Assembly: GCF_000775285.1 (NCBI RefSeq)
Contig: NZ_JJML01000053.1
Location: 1 to 47,255, forward strand
Length of the DNA: 47,255 bases
Source: Neosynechococcus sphagnicola sy1
Lineage (GTDB): Bacteria; Cyanobacteriota; Cyanobacteriia; Neosynechococcales; Neosynechococcaceae
Direction of reading: 5' to 3'
The position numbers and the translations under genes are program-made. The notes under the pieces are model-generated. The model was not told the origin of the DNA, searched no databases, and saw only the letters and a list, made by a program, of their open reading frames with translations. Below, in pieces: positions 7,877-16,604 of the stretch; the stretch's first letter is position 1, and each line of letters begins with the position of its first letter.

Positions 7877-8561
7877 ATGGCCGCAGTTGACGACAAAACA
7901 ATTGTCCGGAACTACTTTAACTCCACTGGGTTTGATCGCTGGCATCGCATCTATGGAGACGGCGAAGTTAACAAGGTTCAGCTGGATATCCGGAAAGGAC
8001 ATCAGCAAACGGTTGATACAGTTCTAGACTGGCTCCAACAGGATGATAACTTACCATTACTGTCGATCTGTGACGCGGGGTGTGGAGTCGGTAGTCTGAG
8101 TCTTCCCCTGGCAGCCGCTGGAGCCAAGGTATTTGCGAGCGATCTCTCGGAAAAAATGGTGGAAGAGGCCAAGGCTAGGGCGGAAGCTACCCTCAGCTCT
8201 ACCCAGAATTTAACCTTTGCAGTTCAGGACTTAGAGGCGTTGCAGGGACTATTCCATACGGTCATTTGCCTGGACGTGTTGATTCACTATCCCCAGGAAA
8301 AGATGGCAGAGATGATTGCCCATCTCTGCTCCCTGGCAGAGTCAAGGCTAATATTCAGCTTTGCCCCCAAAACCCTGGCCTACAGTCTGCTGAAGAAAAT
8401 TGGTGAGTTTTTTCCCTGGCCCGAGTAAGGCTACTCGTGCTTACCTGCACCCAGAGGCTGAGATCGTTCAGATCCTCACCAGCCAAGGGTGGCAAGTTCA
8501 ACGTCAGGCAATGACGAAGACTCGCTTTTATTTTTCCCGTCTGTTAGAAGTAACCCGCTAA
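7877..8561 (+). CDS. chlM: Magnesium-protoporphyrin IX methyltransferase, frameshifted
   Basis: ChlM transfers a methyl group from S-adenosylmethionine to Mg-protoporphyrin IX in chlorophyll synthesis. The frame reads MAAVDDKTIVRNYFNSTGFD, then the SAM-binding glycine loop CDAGCGVGSLSLPLA, then FVQDLEALQ-type sequence and CLDVLIHYPQEKM. It stops early at 8428 after EFFPWPE. In the next frame the true end continues: KATRAYLHPEAEIVQILTSQ, then QRQAMTKTRFYFSRLLEVTR, stop at 8559-8561. Removing one base from the run T6C3 at 8408-8416 restores EFFPGPSKATR. The gene is needed for chlorophyll, so a sequencing error is more likely than a real mutation. ATG 7862 or GTG 7844 are alternative starts. Confidence 0.9.
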
Positions 8562-8609
8562 ACAATCAATCAAAAAGGAACGATTGAGTTGATCCGCCGC
8601 AGATAACCG

Positions 8610-8840
8610 TTGACTCCCAGCGCTAGTTCAAATCTAAAGTGCGGTTCAACCAAACCCAGAGATATTGCAGCACCGCAAGTGATTTGTACCCGTGGGCAAC
8701 GGGGAATAGAAAATGCCTGTGGAGCCGAGGTAACGGGGATGGCGGTCATGTTGTCTAGTCAACTGGCTGTGAAACAGGAAATCTTCGGAGCGATCCGAGG
8801 AATCCCTACCCTCAGCCATAAGGCGGGGGAGGGAGGATGT
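8610..8840 (+). pseudogene. Probable remnant of a TnpB/OrfB (IS200/IS605) C-terminus
   Basis: Between chlM and dacB the plus strand encodes CGSTKPRDIAAPQVICTRGQ, then ENACGAEVTG, then SSQLAVKQEIFGAIRGIPTL. The pattern C-G-x3-x-RD-AA followed by VKQE and GIPTL resembles the zinc-ribbon and tail of cyanobacterial TnpB proteins. There is no start, no RuvC core and no element ends, so it would be only a leftover. The frame stays open to 9032, but from 8895 it is antisense to dacB. The assignment rests on memory of the family. Confidence 0.45.
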
Positions 8841-8894
8841 CAATTCCATGCCCTGGTGGTGAAAGTCCGGCAAGGGTGTTGCCGCTATCTAAAC

Positions 8895-10227
8895 TTAGAA
8901 AACCTGGTTACGCCCCTCCGCCCCAAACGCTGTGGGCAGAGCTGGGGCATTAACCACACCGGGGGGTTCCATCGGCATCACCGCAGTTGGTGCCAGGGAG
9001 GTCACTCCCCATTGCTTTTGCAGAATCTGTAGGGTCTGATCCTGACGGCTCCGGAAGCCATCCAGATCTTCACCGCGATTGATGAGGGCAAACCACACAA
9101 GGCCACGATCACGGGTGGGCAGCACCCCCGCAAGGGCACTGACATCATCTAGAGTCCCCGTTTTCACCACTGCATTTGGGGGCATCTTGCGGTAAGCAAT
9201 GGTTCCCTCATTCCGCCCTGCCACCGGAAATACATCGGCAATGGTATAAGGAGTTCCGGCGGGCGATCGCCAGTTTTGCAGATAGCGATGAATGGCGATA
9301 AACAGAGCACAAACCGCACGGGGAGAGATTTGGTTTTGTGGCCCCAATCCCGAACCATTGATCAATTGAATCTCTTCAGAGGGTACGGAGGCAGCCCAAG
9401 CGGCTCGTTGGGCGACCACAGAGCCTCCACCCAGTCTGGTTGCCAAGATTTCAGCCATGCCATTGTTGCTGAAGACATTCATCTCTCGCAGAATCTGCAC
9501 CAAGGGCAACGACCAGTGGCGCAGCAGCAATTTTTGGTCGGTTGGCGGTTGGGCGATGACTTGAACCGTACCTGTAATTTCAACAACGGGTTTGGGAGTT
9601 CCTTCGGGCAGGGTTTCATAGTAATAGGTGGCTTCCTCCGACCAGTTATGGGCATTCAGACCTTGCCGGAGCATTTCCCCAGACAATTTAGGATCGGGTT
9701 CATAGTTCATGGCAAAATCGCCCACAATTACCAAATTGCCTGTGATCTGACGAATGCCGAGGCGATTCAGGGTATTGCCGAGGGAGATCGCCTCTTCCCA
9801 CACAAATAACGGATCTCCGCCCCCCTGAATGACCAGATCTCCAGATACCACCCCATTTTGAATTGTGCCGGTTACCCCGATCAAGGTTTGGAACTGGTGA
9901 TTCGGCCCCCAGGTTTTTTAAGGCAACGAGGGACGTAGCAGCTTTCGTGAGGGACGCAGCGGGGAGGGGGGTAGTGCCTAAGTGGGTACCGAGAATCTCA
10001 TAGTCAGACTGGAGCCAAACCCCTTGCTGCTGTACATTAAAGCCCTTGGCGGCGAGATTCTTGAGATACTGCTCCACCGTAGCGTCTGCTGGGGCATTGG
10101 TGGGGTTGGACAACAACACCAGGGGAGATTGCTCGATCACCGATGGATTCACTGGAATCTGGATCGGTGACGGATTGATCTGATCCAGCCAGAGAGACAG
10201 TAACCCGGAGCTAAACAGTTGCAACAT
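8895..10227 (-). CDS. dacB: D-alanyl-D-alanine carboxypeptidase/endopeptidase (PBP4 type), frameshifted
   Basis: A periplasmic penicillin-binding enzyme that trims or cuts peptidoglycan peptides. The first part (10227 down to about 9910) has a hydrophobic N-terminus and the nucleophile motif SLTK in PAASLTKAATSLVALKNLG. The second part (to 8895) starts in another frame with TLIGVTGTIQNGVVSGDLVI and holds the SxN motif in FSNNGMAEILA and the KTG motif in VVKTGTLDDVSALAG. Removing one base from the C5 run at 9906-9910 joins them as LGPNHQFQTLIGVTG. All three active-site motifs are intact once joined, at about 440 aa, normal for the family. The frameshift looks like a homopolymer error. Confidence 0.88.
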
Positions 10228-10403
10228 TCACTTACCGAAAGAGGAGGAGCGCAGATCCCATCATCTTAAAATTCTCAGGCGGATGGGACAAGGTCGTTGT
10301 CGCATCGATTACTTTACCGCAGGCAAAGTTAGGGCATGGGTGATTTGCTGACCTTGGGTGCCATCGGTTAAGACCATCCCTCAGGAGCACAGCCTATCCC
10401 CTG

Positions 10404-12110
10404 TTATTCAATACTGACGCCACGAATCGTCTGCGATCGCGGGCGACTGACCATGGGGGCCTGCTCAATGGTTCGCGCCTGCACTTGGTGGGGTTGGAAG
10501 TAATTCATCCACAGAGCCGGAGCGTTGAGGGTTTCACCGCCGTGGGTTGTGAGCCGCTGGCGGACTTTGCACAGCACGGGGGTATTAACACACATCCCAG
10601 AAATGATCACCTGTCCTTTGGTGAGAGCGGGGAGTTCCTGGAGTAAATCTCGTCCTGCAGCCTCGACCCCATACTTGAGGCTATCCTGATCCACGGGATT
10701 GACAATTCGCATGATGAACTGACTCATACACTGGGACAGCACATCGGCATCTAACTTACCGGGACGCTGGGTAATCAGCCCCACTCCCAGACCAAACTTG
10801 CGACCTTCACTGAGAATCGTCCTTAGCACCGCTTTACAGCGGGAGGGTTCGTGGGCGGGGGCAAAGCGATGGGCTTCTTCTAACAAGATAAACACCGGAT
10901 AGGGCAGGTAGTTTTCATCGCCGCTGCTGATGGACTCCTTTTGGGTATGCATCCGGGCTTGATTCACCTGGCGCAAGATCGCAGCACAGATCACCTGCTG
11001 ATGATCCTGGCTAATTTCATTCATTTGTAAGACCGTCACCTGTCCCGGTTGAAACAGATCCTTGGGGGCTAGGTGCTCGTAGGCATGAAAATAAGGCGAT
11101 CGCTCGAGTTGGCTGAGTTTCCACTCCAATGCTGGTGCCGAAGACCCGGTTTTTTCGTTTCCGTCCTCATCGGTTTGGCGGTCGGCTTCATAAACGGCGC
11201 TAATGAGATCCTGAACCGCCCAGCGATACTGCCCTTTCCGATGCCGCTGCAGAATTAAAAAGGCTTTATCTAAAATGGACTTCTGGCGATCGCTCATCGT
11301 CGGTAACAACGCCAAGATATCGTAGTAGTCCAGGGAGGAGACACGGATGCGAATCTCCTCCGGCGTCAGCACTTTCACCGTGGGGGCATAGCCATCGGGG
11401 GCTTGGAAGGCAGGGTGACCCTGAATTTGCGCCAGGGTGCCATACTCCCCGTGGGGATCGCAAATCAGCACCGCTGCCCGATTATGGGGGAGTAATAATT
11501 CTTCCACGAGTACCCCGGCGGTATAGGATTTACCGGAACCCGTTCCGGCCAGAATTGCCATGTGGGTACTGACGAGTTCCTTGACATCCAACACGACGGG
11601 CACCGCATTGTCGGGTCGCAACAACAGGGAACCAATGTGGGCAGATCCCAACTCTCCTGGTTGTTTTTTATTGAGAATTGCCTGTAAGCTGCGATCGCCG
11701 GCAAGAAAAACCCGCGTTCCCGGTGTCGGTGCCTGTCGAGGATTCATAAACCCCAGGGCAGGGTGAAAATGGCCGATCACCTCCACCATCACCTCATAAA
11801 TCTCCGGGTTTTCGTAGGTAAACCCCACTAAGGCGGCAATGGTTTCCGGGCTAATGGCGGTATCGGCAAAAATCCGATCGGGGAGGTGATCAATCAACCG
11901 CAGGGCTGAAATTTTGCCCAAAATTTCCAGGGTCGCCGAGGGCTGGGATTGGCTGCTGGTCTCTACAATTTCGTAGTAGACAAACTCACCAATTTTGATC
12001 CCTCTCTGATCCGAGGTAATAAATACATATTGATTACTCTGATCTCCCGGCCCTTTGACCGTGCCGATCACCGGATTACTCAGAGCGGCAGCAGGGGATA
12101 CGACATCCAT
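10404..12110 (-). CDS. HerA-like ATPase with HAS-barrel domain
   Basis: A 568-aa ATPase. The N-terminal 150 residues (VIGTVKGPGDQSNQYVFITS onward) form the beta-rich HAS-barrel region. A RecA/FtsK-type core follows with Walker A ILAGTGSGKSYTAG, Walker B VLICDPHGEYG, a second acidic strand ILLEEAHRFAP and the arginine-containing LITQRPGKLDADVLSQC. This is the layout of HerA, the hexameric DNA translocase that works with the nuclease NurA in end resection. A NurA gene is present 5.4 kb away on the other strand. ATG 12110 is the natural start. Single-gene transcription is likely, as neighbours are not close on this strand. Confidence 0.88.
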   Translation of the reverse strand: MDVVSPAAALSNPVIGTVKGPGDQSNQYVFITSDQRGIKIGEFVYYEIVETSSQSQPSATLEILGKISALRLIDHLPDRIFADTAISPETIAALVGFTYENPEIYEVMVEVIGHFHPALGFMNPRQAPTPGTRVFLAGDRSLQAILNKKQPGELGSAHIGSLLLRPDNAVPVVLDVKELVSTHMAILAGTGSGKSYTAGVLVEELLLPHNRAAVLICDPHGEYGTLAQIQGHPAFQAPDGYAPTVKVLTPEEIRIRVSSLDYYDILALLPTMSDRQKSILDKAFLILQRHRKGQYRWAVQDLISAVYEADRQTDEDGNEKTGSSAPALEWKLSQLERSPYFHAYEHLAPKDLFQPGQVTVLQMNEISQDHQQVICAAILRQVNQARMHTQKESISSGDENYLPYPVFILLEEAHRFAPAHEPSRCKAVLRTILSEGRKFGLGVGLITQRPGKLDADVLSQCMSQFIMRIVNPVDQDSLKYGVEAAGRDLLQELPALTKGQVIISGMCVNTPVLCKVRQRLTTHGGETLNAPALWMNYFQPHQVQARTIEQAPMVSRPRSQTIRGVSIE

Positions 12111-12238
12111 GGTTAAAAATACGATTGTTCAAGGTTCAAGGGAATACCAACACCATGCATTGCTCGAACAGAGACAACACAGATAAACGATTACAGCAAC
12201 CAATGTAGTCTAAGACAAACTCCCTTATCCTGGGACTC

Positions 12239-12393
12239 ATGCCTGTATGGATGGCATGGGAACCGTGTGGGGTGAGACAGTGAGACCCCTGCTATGGGAA
12301 GATCAGGCTACCAACTTCAGCTGGGAAAGCAGGGTAATGGAGGCATCCAGAAGCGAAGAGACAGGAGAACGTTGAATCCTGGCTTCTGCCTCC
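12239..12393. other. Run of three hairpins in a gene-free stretch
   Basis: The 350-base gap between herA and the SRPBCC gene contains ATGCC/GGCAT (12239-12257), GGGGT/ACCCC (12269-12289) and a longer hairpin: GGAGGC, AGAAGC, CAGGA (12339-12366) against TCCTG, GCTTCT, GCCTCC (12377-12393), the left arm carrying two internal bulges. It lies upstream of the plus-strand gene at 12461 and could be a 5' leader structure, a small RNA or a worn MITE. No known RNA family was recognised. Confidence 0.4.
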
Positions 12394-12460
12394 TGCCCCA
12401 TCCAAAGTTTCCCCCTGACGCTGCTCCCCAGATCAGCCCCCTTGAGAAGAGGCACTCCCC

Positions 12461-13069
12461 GTGACGGATGTCGAACATGATGCCGAACTAGAGGATTTTC
12501 TTGAAGAAGATGCCGATTTAGCCCTAGCAGCGGAGTCAGCGGACGCTGTTGATATCGATTCCCAACTGCTGCAACAGGTGGAAGTTTGGACAGAAGCCAC
12601 CCGAGGCCGAGAGCGCAAATTGTCGGCCCGGATTCAAATTCCCTACCCTGCAACCTTTGTCTGGCAAGTGCTGACGGATTACGAAGCCCTGTCTGACTTT
12701 ATTCCCAATCTTAAAACCAGCAGACGCTTGGAGCATCCCAGCGGTGGCATTCGCCTTGAGCAGGTGGGTACACAACGACTGTTGCGCCTCAACTTCTCGG
12801 CTCGGGTCGTTCTTGACATCGAAGAACAATTTCTCCAGCAAATTAGTTTTCAGATGGTAGAAGGAGATTTCAAAGCTTTTTCGGGTTGCTGGCAACTGGC
12901 GACCCTCCAATCCGATCAGCCCATGACGGGTCTCAACTACACGGTGACGATTCTTCCCAAACGCACCATGCCCGTTGCTTTGATTGAACGCCGCATTCGT
13001 CGGGATCTGCCCCTGAACTTACTGGCGGTGCTGCAGCGGGTTGAGACCTTGTGTCAAGGGAATCCATGA
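12461..13069 (+). CDS. SRPBCC-fold (polyketide cyclase/dehydrase-like) protein
   Basis: A 202-aa protein. The first 45 residues are acidic (EDFLEEDADLALAAESADAV) and likely disordered. The rest is a START/Bet v1-type lipid-binding domain: IQIPYPATFVWQVLTDYEAL, then FIPNLKTSRRLE and LNFSARVVLDIEEQF, ending with LIERRIRRDLPLNLLAVLQR. This is the COQ10/cyclase-dehydrase family, which binds hydrophobic ligands. The gene starts with GTG 12461 and its stop overlaps the next start (ATGA at 13066-13069), so it is coupled to a phospholipid-type transferase. That context suggests a lipid or isoprenoid ligand, which is inference. Confidence 0.8.
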   Translation: MTDVEHDAELEDFLEEDADLALAAESADAVDIDSQLLQQVEVWTEATRGRERKLSARIQIPYPATFVWQVLTDYEALSDFIPNLKTSRRLEHPSGGIRLEQVGTQRLLRLNFSARVVLDIEEQFLQQISFQMVEGDFKAFSGCWQLATLQSDQPMTGLNYTVTILPKRTMPVALIERRIRRDLPLNLLAVLQRVETLCQGNP

Positions 13070-13632
13070 TCAAACTGGCACAGATTCCCAGCATTCTGAT
13101 CGGGGTTCGCTTTGCCATCGCCCCCCTCCTGCTTCTGGATGCCTGCGATCACACCATCAGTGCCTGGTTCCTACCCCTCTACCTGATTGCCGTCCTTTCA
13201 GACATTTTTGATGGAATTATTGCCCGTCGATTAGGCGTCAGTACTGTCCAACTGCGGCAGGCAGATGGCTGGGCCGATATCTGTCTGTATTTGAGCATTG
13301 CTGTTAGTACGTGGTGGGTATATCCCCAGGTCGTGTTGGATTTCCAGATGCCGTTATTGTTGGCAATGAGTGCTCAGATGGTTTTGTTCATCATCAGCCT
13401 GCTGAAGTTTCAAAAATTCCCCTGCTTCCACACCTATACTGCGAAGATATGGGGACTCACCCTCTTAACCGCCACTGTTGGGCTCTTTGGGTTTGCCTAC
13501 CCCAACACCCTCTGGCTGGCGATTGGACTCTGTCTGATTAACAGCCTTGAAGAGATCGCAATGACGCTGATATTACCGGACTGGCAGTGTGATGTTTTGA
13601 GTCTCTTCCATGCGATCCATTTACGCCCCTAG
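13066..13632 (+). CDS. CDP-alcohol phosphatidyltransferase family membrane enzyme
   Basis: A 188-aa protein with about five or six membrane helices. The catalytic signature is readable as DIFDGIIARRLGVSTVQLRQ followed by ADGWAD. The four aspartates of the D-x2-DG-x2-AR-x8-G-x3-D-x3-D motif are present; the glycine before the third Asp appears replaced by Leu. Such enzymes swap CMP for an alcohol to make phospholipids. The alcohol substrate cannot be told. ATG 13066 overlaps the upstream stop by 4 nt and is preferred over GTG 13051. Confidence 0.82.
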   Translation: MIKLAQIPSILIGVRFAIAPLLLLDACDHTISAWFLPLYLIAVLSDIFDGIIARRLGVSTVQLRQADGWADICLYLSIAVSTWWVYPQVVLDFQMPLLLAMSAQMVLFIISLLKFQKFPCFHTYTAKIWGLTLLTATVGLFGFAYPNTLWLAIGLCLINSLEEIAMTLILPDWQCDVLSLFHAIHLRP

Positions 13633-13869
13633 GAGTAATGATCGGTGACCACTCCCGACGCTGATGCTAGGCATACAGTGCGGGCTTCTCAAGATCGATC
13701 CTGAGACTTTCCTGCTTCACTCGGTCTTGTCTAGGCAATGCCCCCGACAGATCCCGTCCACAGGCAATTTCATCCACGCTAAATAATTGTTGCAGCACAT
13801 CATCCGGGTTATGCTGTTGACCTAGCCTTCTGGTGATCAGCTTGGGAAAATGAGTGCTGATTAGTTTAA

Positions 13870-14655
13870 TCACGGCCTGATAGACTCCCGACAACAAGGA
13901 ATCAGAGGTTCCTGGGCTAAAGACCCCAAACCAATTGACTCCATGAGAGTTTGCCAATCCGAACTCACCTTTGGGTCTTTGGGGGCTTGTTGGCGTTGGG
14001 AGGCTAGGGAGGATAGGAGATTATGCCAGATGCCAGCAGTAGCGTACACAGTGGCAAGGGTACGGGGGTCAGACTGCTGTAATGCCTGTTCTACTTCAGG
14101 TAATGGGGTAACTCGCTGCACCCACCCTTCAACAAATGGATTGGCAGAGGGCGACTGGGGACTGCATATCATTGAAAATTGCCAGTGGTAGGTCTTACCC
14201 ACTTCTAGTGGGGGCAGGCGATCGCTGGGCAGTTGCCAACTCACGATTCCAGACTGGGTAGTTAATGGCAACGTGGTTTGATACAGCTCCTGATCTGTGT
14301 CATCAAGCAGCTCAAATTCCGCCGTCGCTGCCAAAGAAGGTGGCACAAACCAAAAGAAGGTGGGGTAAGCCTCCAGGGTCAGGGCTGGCCCCATTGAGGG
14401 AATTAACGCTGTGAGTTCCTTGGAACCTTGAATACAGGGGCCTCTGCTACCAATGCCCACCCGCCGATCGGGCAGGGTTGAGCGGGGGGGGCGATAGCTT
14501 CCAGTTGGGGGGGCGTTAAACCGTTGTGCGATTGCCGCAGGCAAAGGATTCCAGCCCCAGGTGCAGAGAGTGAATCCTAACCAGAACAGCAGCGATCGAC
14601 GGGGAAGGGAGCGCAGAGACATGCAGCTAGATCCATTACTCAAGGTAGTTACCAT
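13870..14655 (-). CDS. DUF928 family secreted protein
   Basis: A 261-aa protein with an N-terminal signal peptide (RRSLLFWLGFTLCTWGWNPL, cut near AIAQ). It continues with a proline-rich segment, RRVGIGSRGPC, then LTLEAYPTFFWFVPPS, TLPLTTQSGIVSWQLPS and a C-terminal helical half, WHNLLSSLASQR through ESIGLGSLAQEPLIPCC. This matches the DUF928 family, common in filamentous cyanobacteria and often next to CHAT or CHASE2 genes, none of which is here. The function is unknown. ATG 14655 or ATG 14622 may be the start. Confidence 0.8.
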   Translation of the reverse strand: MVTTLSNGSSCMSLRSLPRRSLLFWLGFTLCTWGWNPLPAAIAQRFNAPPTGSYRPPRSTLPDRRVGIGSRGPCIQGSKELTALIPSMGPALTLEAYPTFFWFVPPSLAATAEFELLDDTDQELYQTTLPLTTQSGIVSWQLPSDRLPPLEVGKTYHWQFSMICSPQSPSANPFVEGWVQRVTPLPEVEQALQQSDPRTLATVYATAGIWHNLLSSLASQRQQAPKDPKVSSDWQTLMESIGLGSLAQEPLIPCCRESIRP

Positions 14656-14818
14656 CCCGGAAGAAATTTAGCATAGGAGGGCTCACTTCCCGACCCAATT
14701 CCCCCAACCTCGGAACAAATTGAAGTTCATTCCATTCCTCCACTAAGGGAACAGATCCCTGGATTGGGATTGTTGAAATCCAAATGAACGTTCGTTGGAA
14801 CTGGAGGAGGCCATCACC

Positions 14819-15067
14819 ATGAGCCAAAAACAATTGTCAACCTGGTTACTAAGCCTACTCATCGGGAGTTTAGCAGTGGGCAGCTTTGTTGCGGGTCGAG
14901 CAACGGCAGATCAGCCCCGCATGCGAAATGCACTGTCGTTTCTGCAACAGGCGAAAGCTGAGCTGTCAGCAGCAACAGGTAATAAGGGGGGACATCGAGT
15001 CAAAGCCATCGATCTCGTCAACCAGGCAATCACCCAAGTCCGATATGGGATACAGGATGGTCGCTAA
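14819..15067 (+). CDS. Small exported helical protein with KGGHR motif
   Basis: From ATG 14819 the product has 82 aa: a signal or anchor segment (LSTWLLSLLIGSLAVGSFVAG) and a helical hairpin, MRNALSFLQQAKAELSAATG, then NKGGHRVKAIDLVNQAITQV. Small proteins with this QAL..L..A..L..A...KGGHR..A pattern occur widely in proteobacteria and cyanobacteria; their function is unknown to me. GGAGG lies 11 nt before the ATG, which decides against TTG 14795. The stop TAA (15065-15067) doubles as the target site of the adjacent MITE. Confidence 0.75.
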   Translation: MSQKQLSTWLLSLLIGSLAVGSFVAGRATADQPRMRNALSFLQQAKAELSAATGNKGGHRVKAIDLVNQAITQVRYGIQDGR

Positions 15068-15210
15068 GAGGATGTTTTAAAAGGGTCGTCTTGAGCCTCA
15101 AATACGACTCAGTGGTGCAATCTAAAATCCATAAACCCTGATTCTGTCGTAGCGGTCTCTAGGTGGTCTGAGTGGTTGGATACACCCAGGAAGACTTTTA
15201 AAACATCCTC
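15068..15210. mobile_element. 143-bp MITE, copy 3 (diverged)
   Basis: Same length and ends (GAGGATGTTTTAAAAG and complement) as the copies at 531 and 6300, with TAA at 15065-15067 and 15211-15213, but the interior differs at many positions and lacks the HIP1 site. It is therefore an older or separate lineage. The left TAA is the stop codon of the upstream gene, so insertion kept that reading frame intact. Confidence 0.88.
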
Positions 15211-15314
15211 TAAGGCAGGGAACTTAAGATTGTTACTTCCCAGAAATCGTACCTATTCATTCGTAAAGGCTGCGATCGCTGCTGTAGCTTAGTGCAGACC
15301 AATCTCATGAGGTC

Positions 15315-15350
15315 AAGTAAACCACTAGTCATACTGCTGGTGGTTTACTT
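15315..15350. other. Perfect 11-bp inverted repeat, possible terminator
   Basis: AAGTAAACCAC (15315-15325) and GTGGTTTACTT (15340-15350) pair perfectly around a 14-nt loop; TTCTT follows on the plus strand. It sits in a 300-base gap (15211-15510) between a MITE and the convergent pilin-like gene, so it could end transcripts from either side. Nothing else is recognised in the gap. Confidence 0.45.
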
Positions 15351-15510
15351 TCTTACATTCATTATCACCAGAATGTCAGGGATCTTGCTGGTATTCGTGT
15401 TACAGTCGCAGCCAATCCCAGTGGAGATGTCAATTGGCTTGGGGATATTGAACCGACGTGGGGTTGCCCCTGGGTGAGTTCTGAATCCTGATTGCCCAGG
15501 AATGGGGTTC

Positions 15511-16038
15511 CTACTTCTCGGTATAGATAGAGGCTGGAATCTCAACGGAATTATCCCCACAGGCAAGGTAAAGGGGGGGTTGGGTGGGATCTGCTCCTCT
15601 GACGATTTGTGGATCCGATGGCCGAATCTGACCGGGTTGATTATTTTTACAGATAATCGTGATGATCAGTACCTTGCTATTAGGCACCAACAGGGCAGCG
15701 CCAACATAAGAACTCAGCTGATTGATCAAGGGAGAAGTAGCAGGAATGACGTAGCTATAGGCTGCCTCCGTTGTTGTGCGGATAGCATAGTCAAAAGTAG
15801 GGGGCAAGACCGCATCAAAATCTTTCTGAACATTGCTGACAACGTTGAGCCACTGTCCGTTTTTAGCGTAGTAAGTCCGTTGCCCTTCCATCATCTTTGC
15901 GATCGCATTCAGGGCGGCATTTTGGTTCTGAGTAACCTGAGATTGCGCTTGAGCCGCCATTCCAGAGAAGCCTAACAGGGTCACCCCAAAGGTTAATCCT
16001 CCCATTAATCCCGTCAGTAACATTTTTTCGATTTTCAT
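15511..16038 (-). CDS. Type IV pilin-like G/H-family exported protein
   Basis: From ATG 16038 the protein has 175 aa, with a signal peptide (MLLTGLMGGLTFGVTLLGFS, cut near AAQA). The next segment, NQNAALNAIAKMMEGQRTYY, then AKNGQW, resembles the alpha-helix and 'QRtYy..ng.f' region of the cyanobacterial type IV pilin-like G/H family, although here it follows a cleaved signal instead of a class III prepilin signal. The C-terminal half is beta-rich with one cysteine pair candidate (ICKNN and YLACGD). It probably is a soluble minor relative of pilins in the periplasm. GTG 16053 is an alternative start. Confidence 0.7.
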   Translation of the reverse strand: MKIEKMLLTGLMGGLTFGVTLLGFSGMAAQAQSQVTQNQNAALNAIAKMMEGQRTYYAKNGQWLNVVSNVQKDFDAVLPPTFDYAIRTTTEAAYSYVIPATSPLINQLSSYVGAALLVPNSKVLIITIICKNNQPGQIRPSDPQIVRGADPTQPPLYLACGDNSVEIPASIYTEK

Positions 16039-16054
16039 CAGCGATCGCTTCACC

Positions 16055-16073
16055 TTAGAGGATGTTTAGAAAG
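16055..16073 (+). mobile_element. Solo transposon-end-like sequence
   Basis: TTA followed by GAGGATGTTTAGAAAG resembles the left end of the MITE family at 531, 6300 and 15068 but with a different inner sequence. No matching right end was found in the following 550 bases (16074-16604), which hold no recognisable gene. It is likely a leftover insertion-sequence end. Confidence 0.4.
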
Positions 16074-16604
16074 TAACAAATGACAACCGTATGAAAAAGG
16101 CTTCTGAGTGTGAAGGCTCAAATATGGTCATTATTAAGCTGATAAAGTACAATCAATTTCTCACTAACATCTGACTAACATAAGGATTCAGGTCTATGAG
16201 CGTACTGCACTTGACCGAGAACCACTATGATTAAACCCAAAGCCATCTCGAAAGCAATGAATACAAGATAGCCCACAGACCTAACCTCTGACAATATGAA
16301 CTGTTTGCGCGTCGCTGCTGCCTGCCGCTGCTCCAACTGGAAGACCGCGTAGGGTCAACTTGAGGCCAGTAATCTGGTCTGTGCTCATGAAAGGATGTGG
16401 ATGGCGATGCTTGCCCAAGGACTATCCCCCCTCCTCCATGGTCTAGTATTCCTTTAGGAAATGGTGGGATGATGGCAAGTGTCTTTACAAGACATCTACA
16501 ACTGGTTTACTAATTGTTGTTACTGTACCTCACACAATTGAAAACCGCTCTAGCACAGTAGCTTAAAGATTACAATGCATCACGATTAAACAAACGAAAA
16601 AACG

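Noticed and set aside
9276-9809. 177-aa plus-strand open frame
   Set aside because: Antisense to dacB, whose motifs are clear; no recognisable domain.
13667-13957. Minus-strand 96-aa open frame past the DUF928 stop
   Set aside because: It starts with TTG inside the DUF928 gene, matches no family I know and has no ribosome site; it may be a decayed gene but cannot be supported.
14636-14833. 65-aa minus-strand open frame
   Set aside because: Spans the promoter region between divergent genes and shows no protein-like features.
15292-15477. Small hydrophobic open frame on the plus strand
   Set aside because: It contains the perfect inverted repeat at 15315-15350, starts with GTG and has no family match; more likely non-coding.
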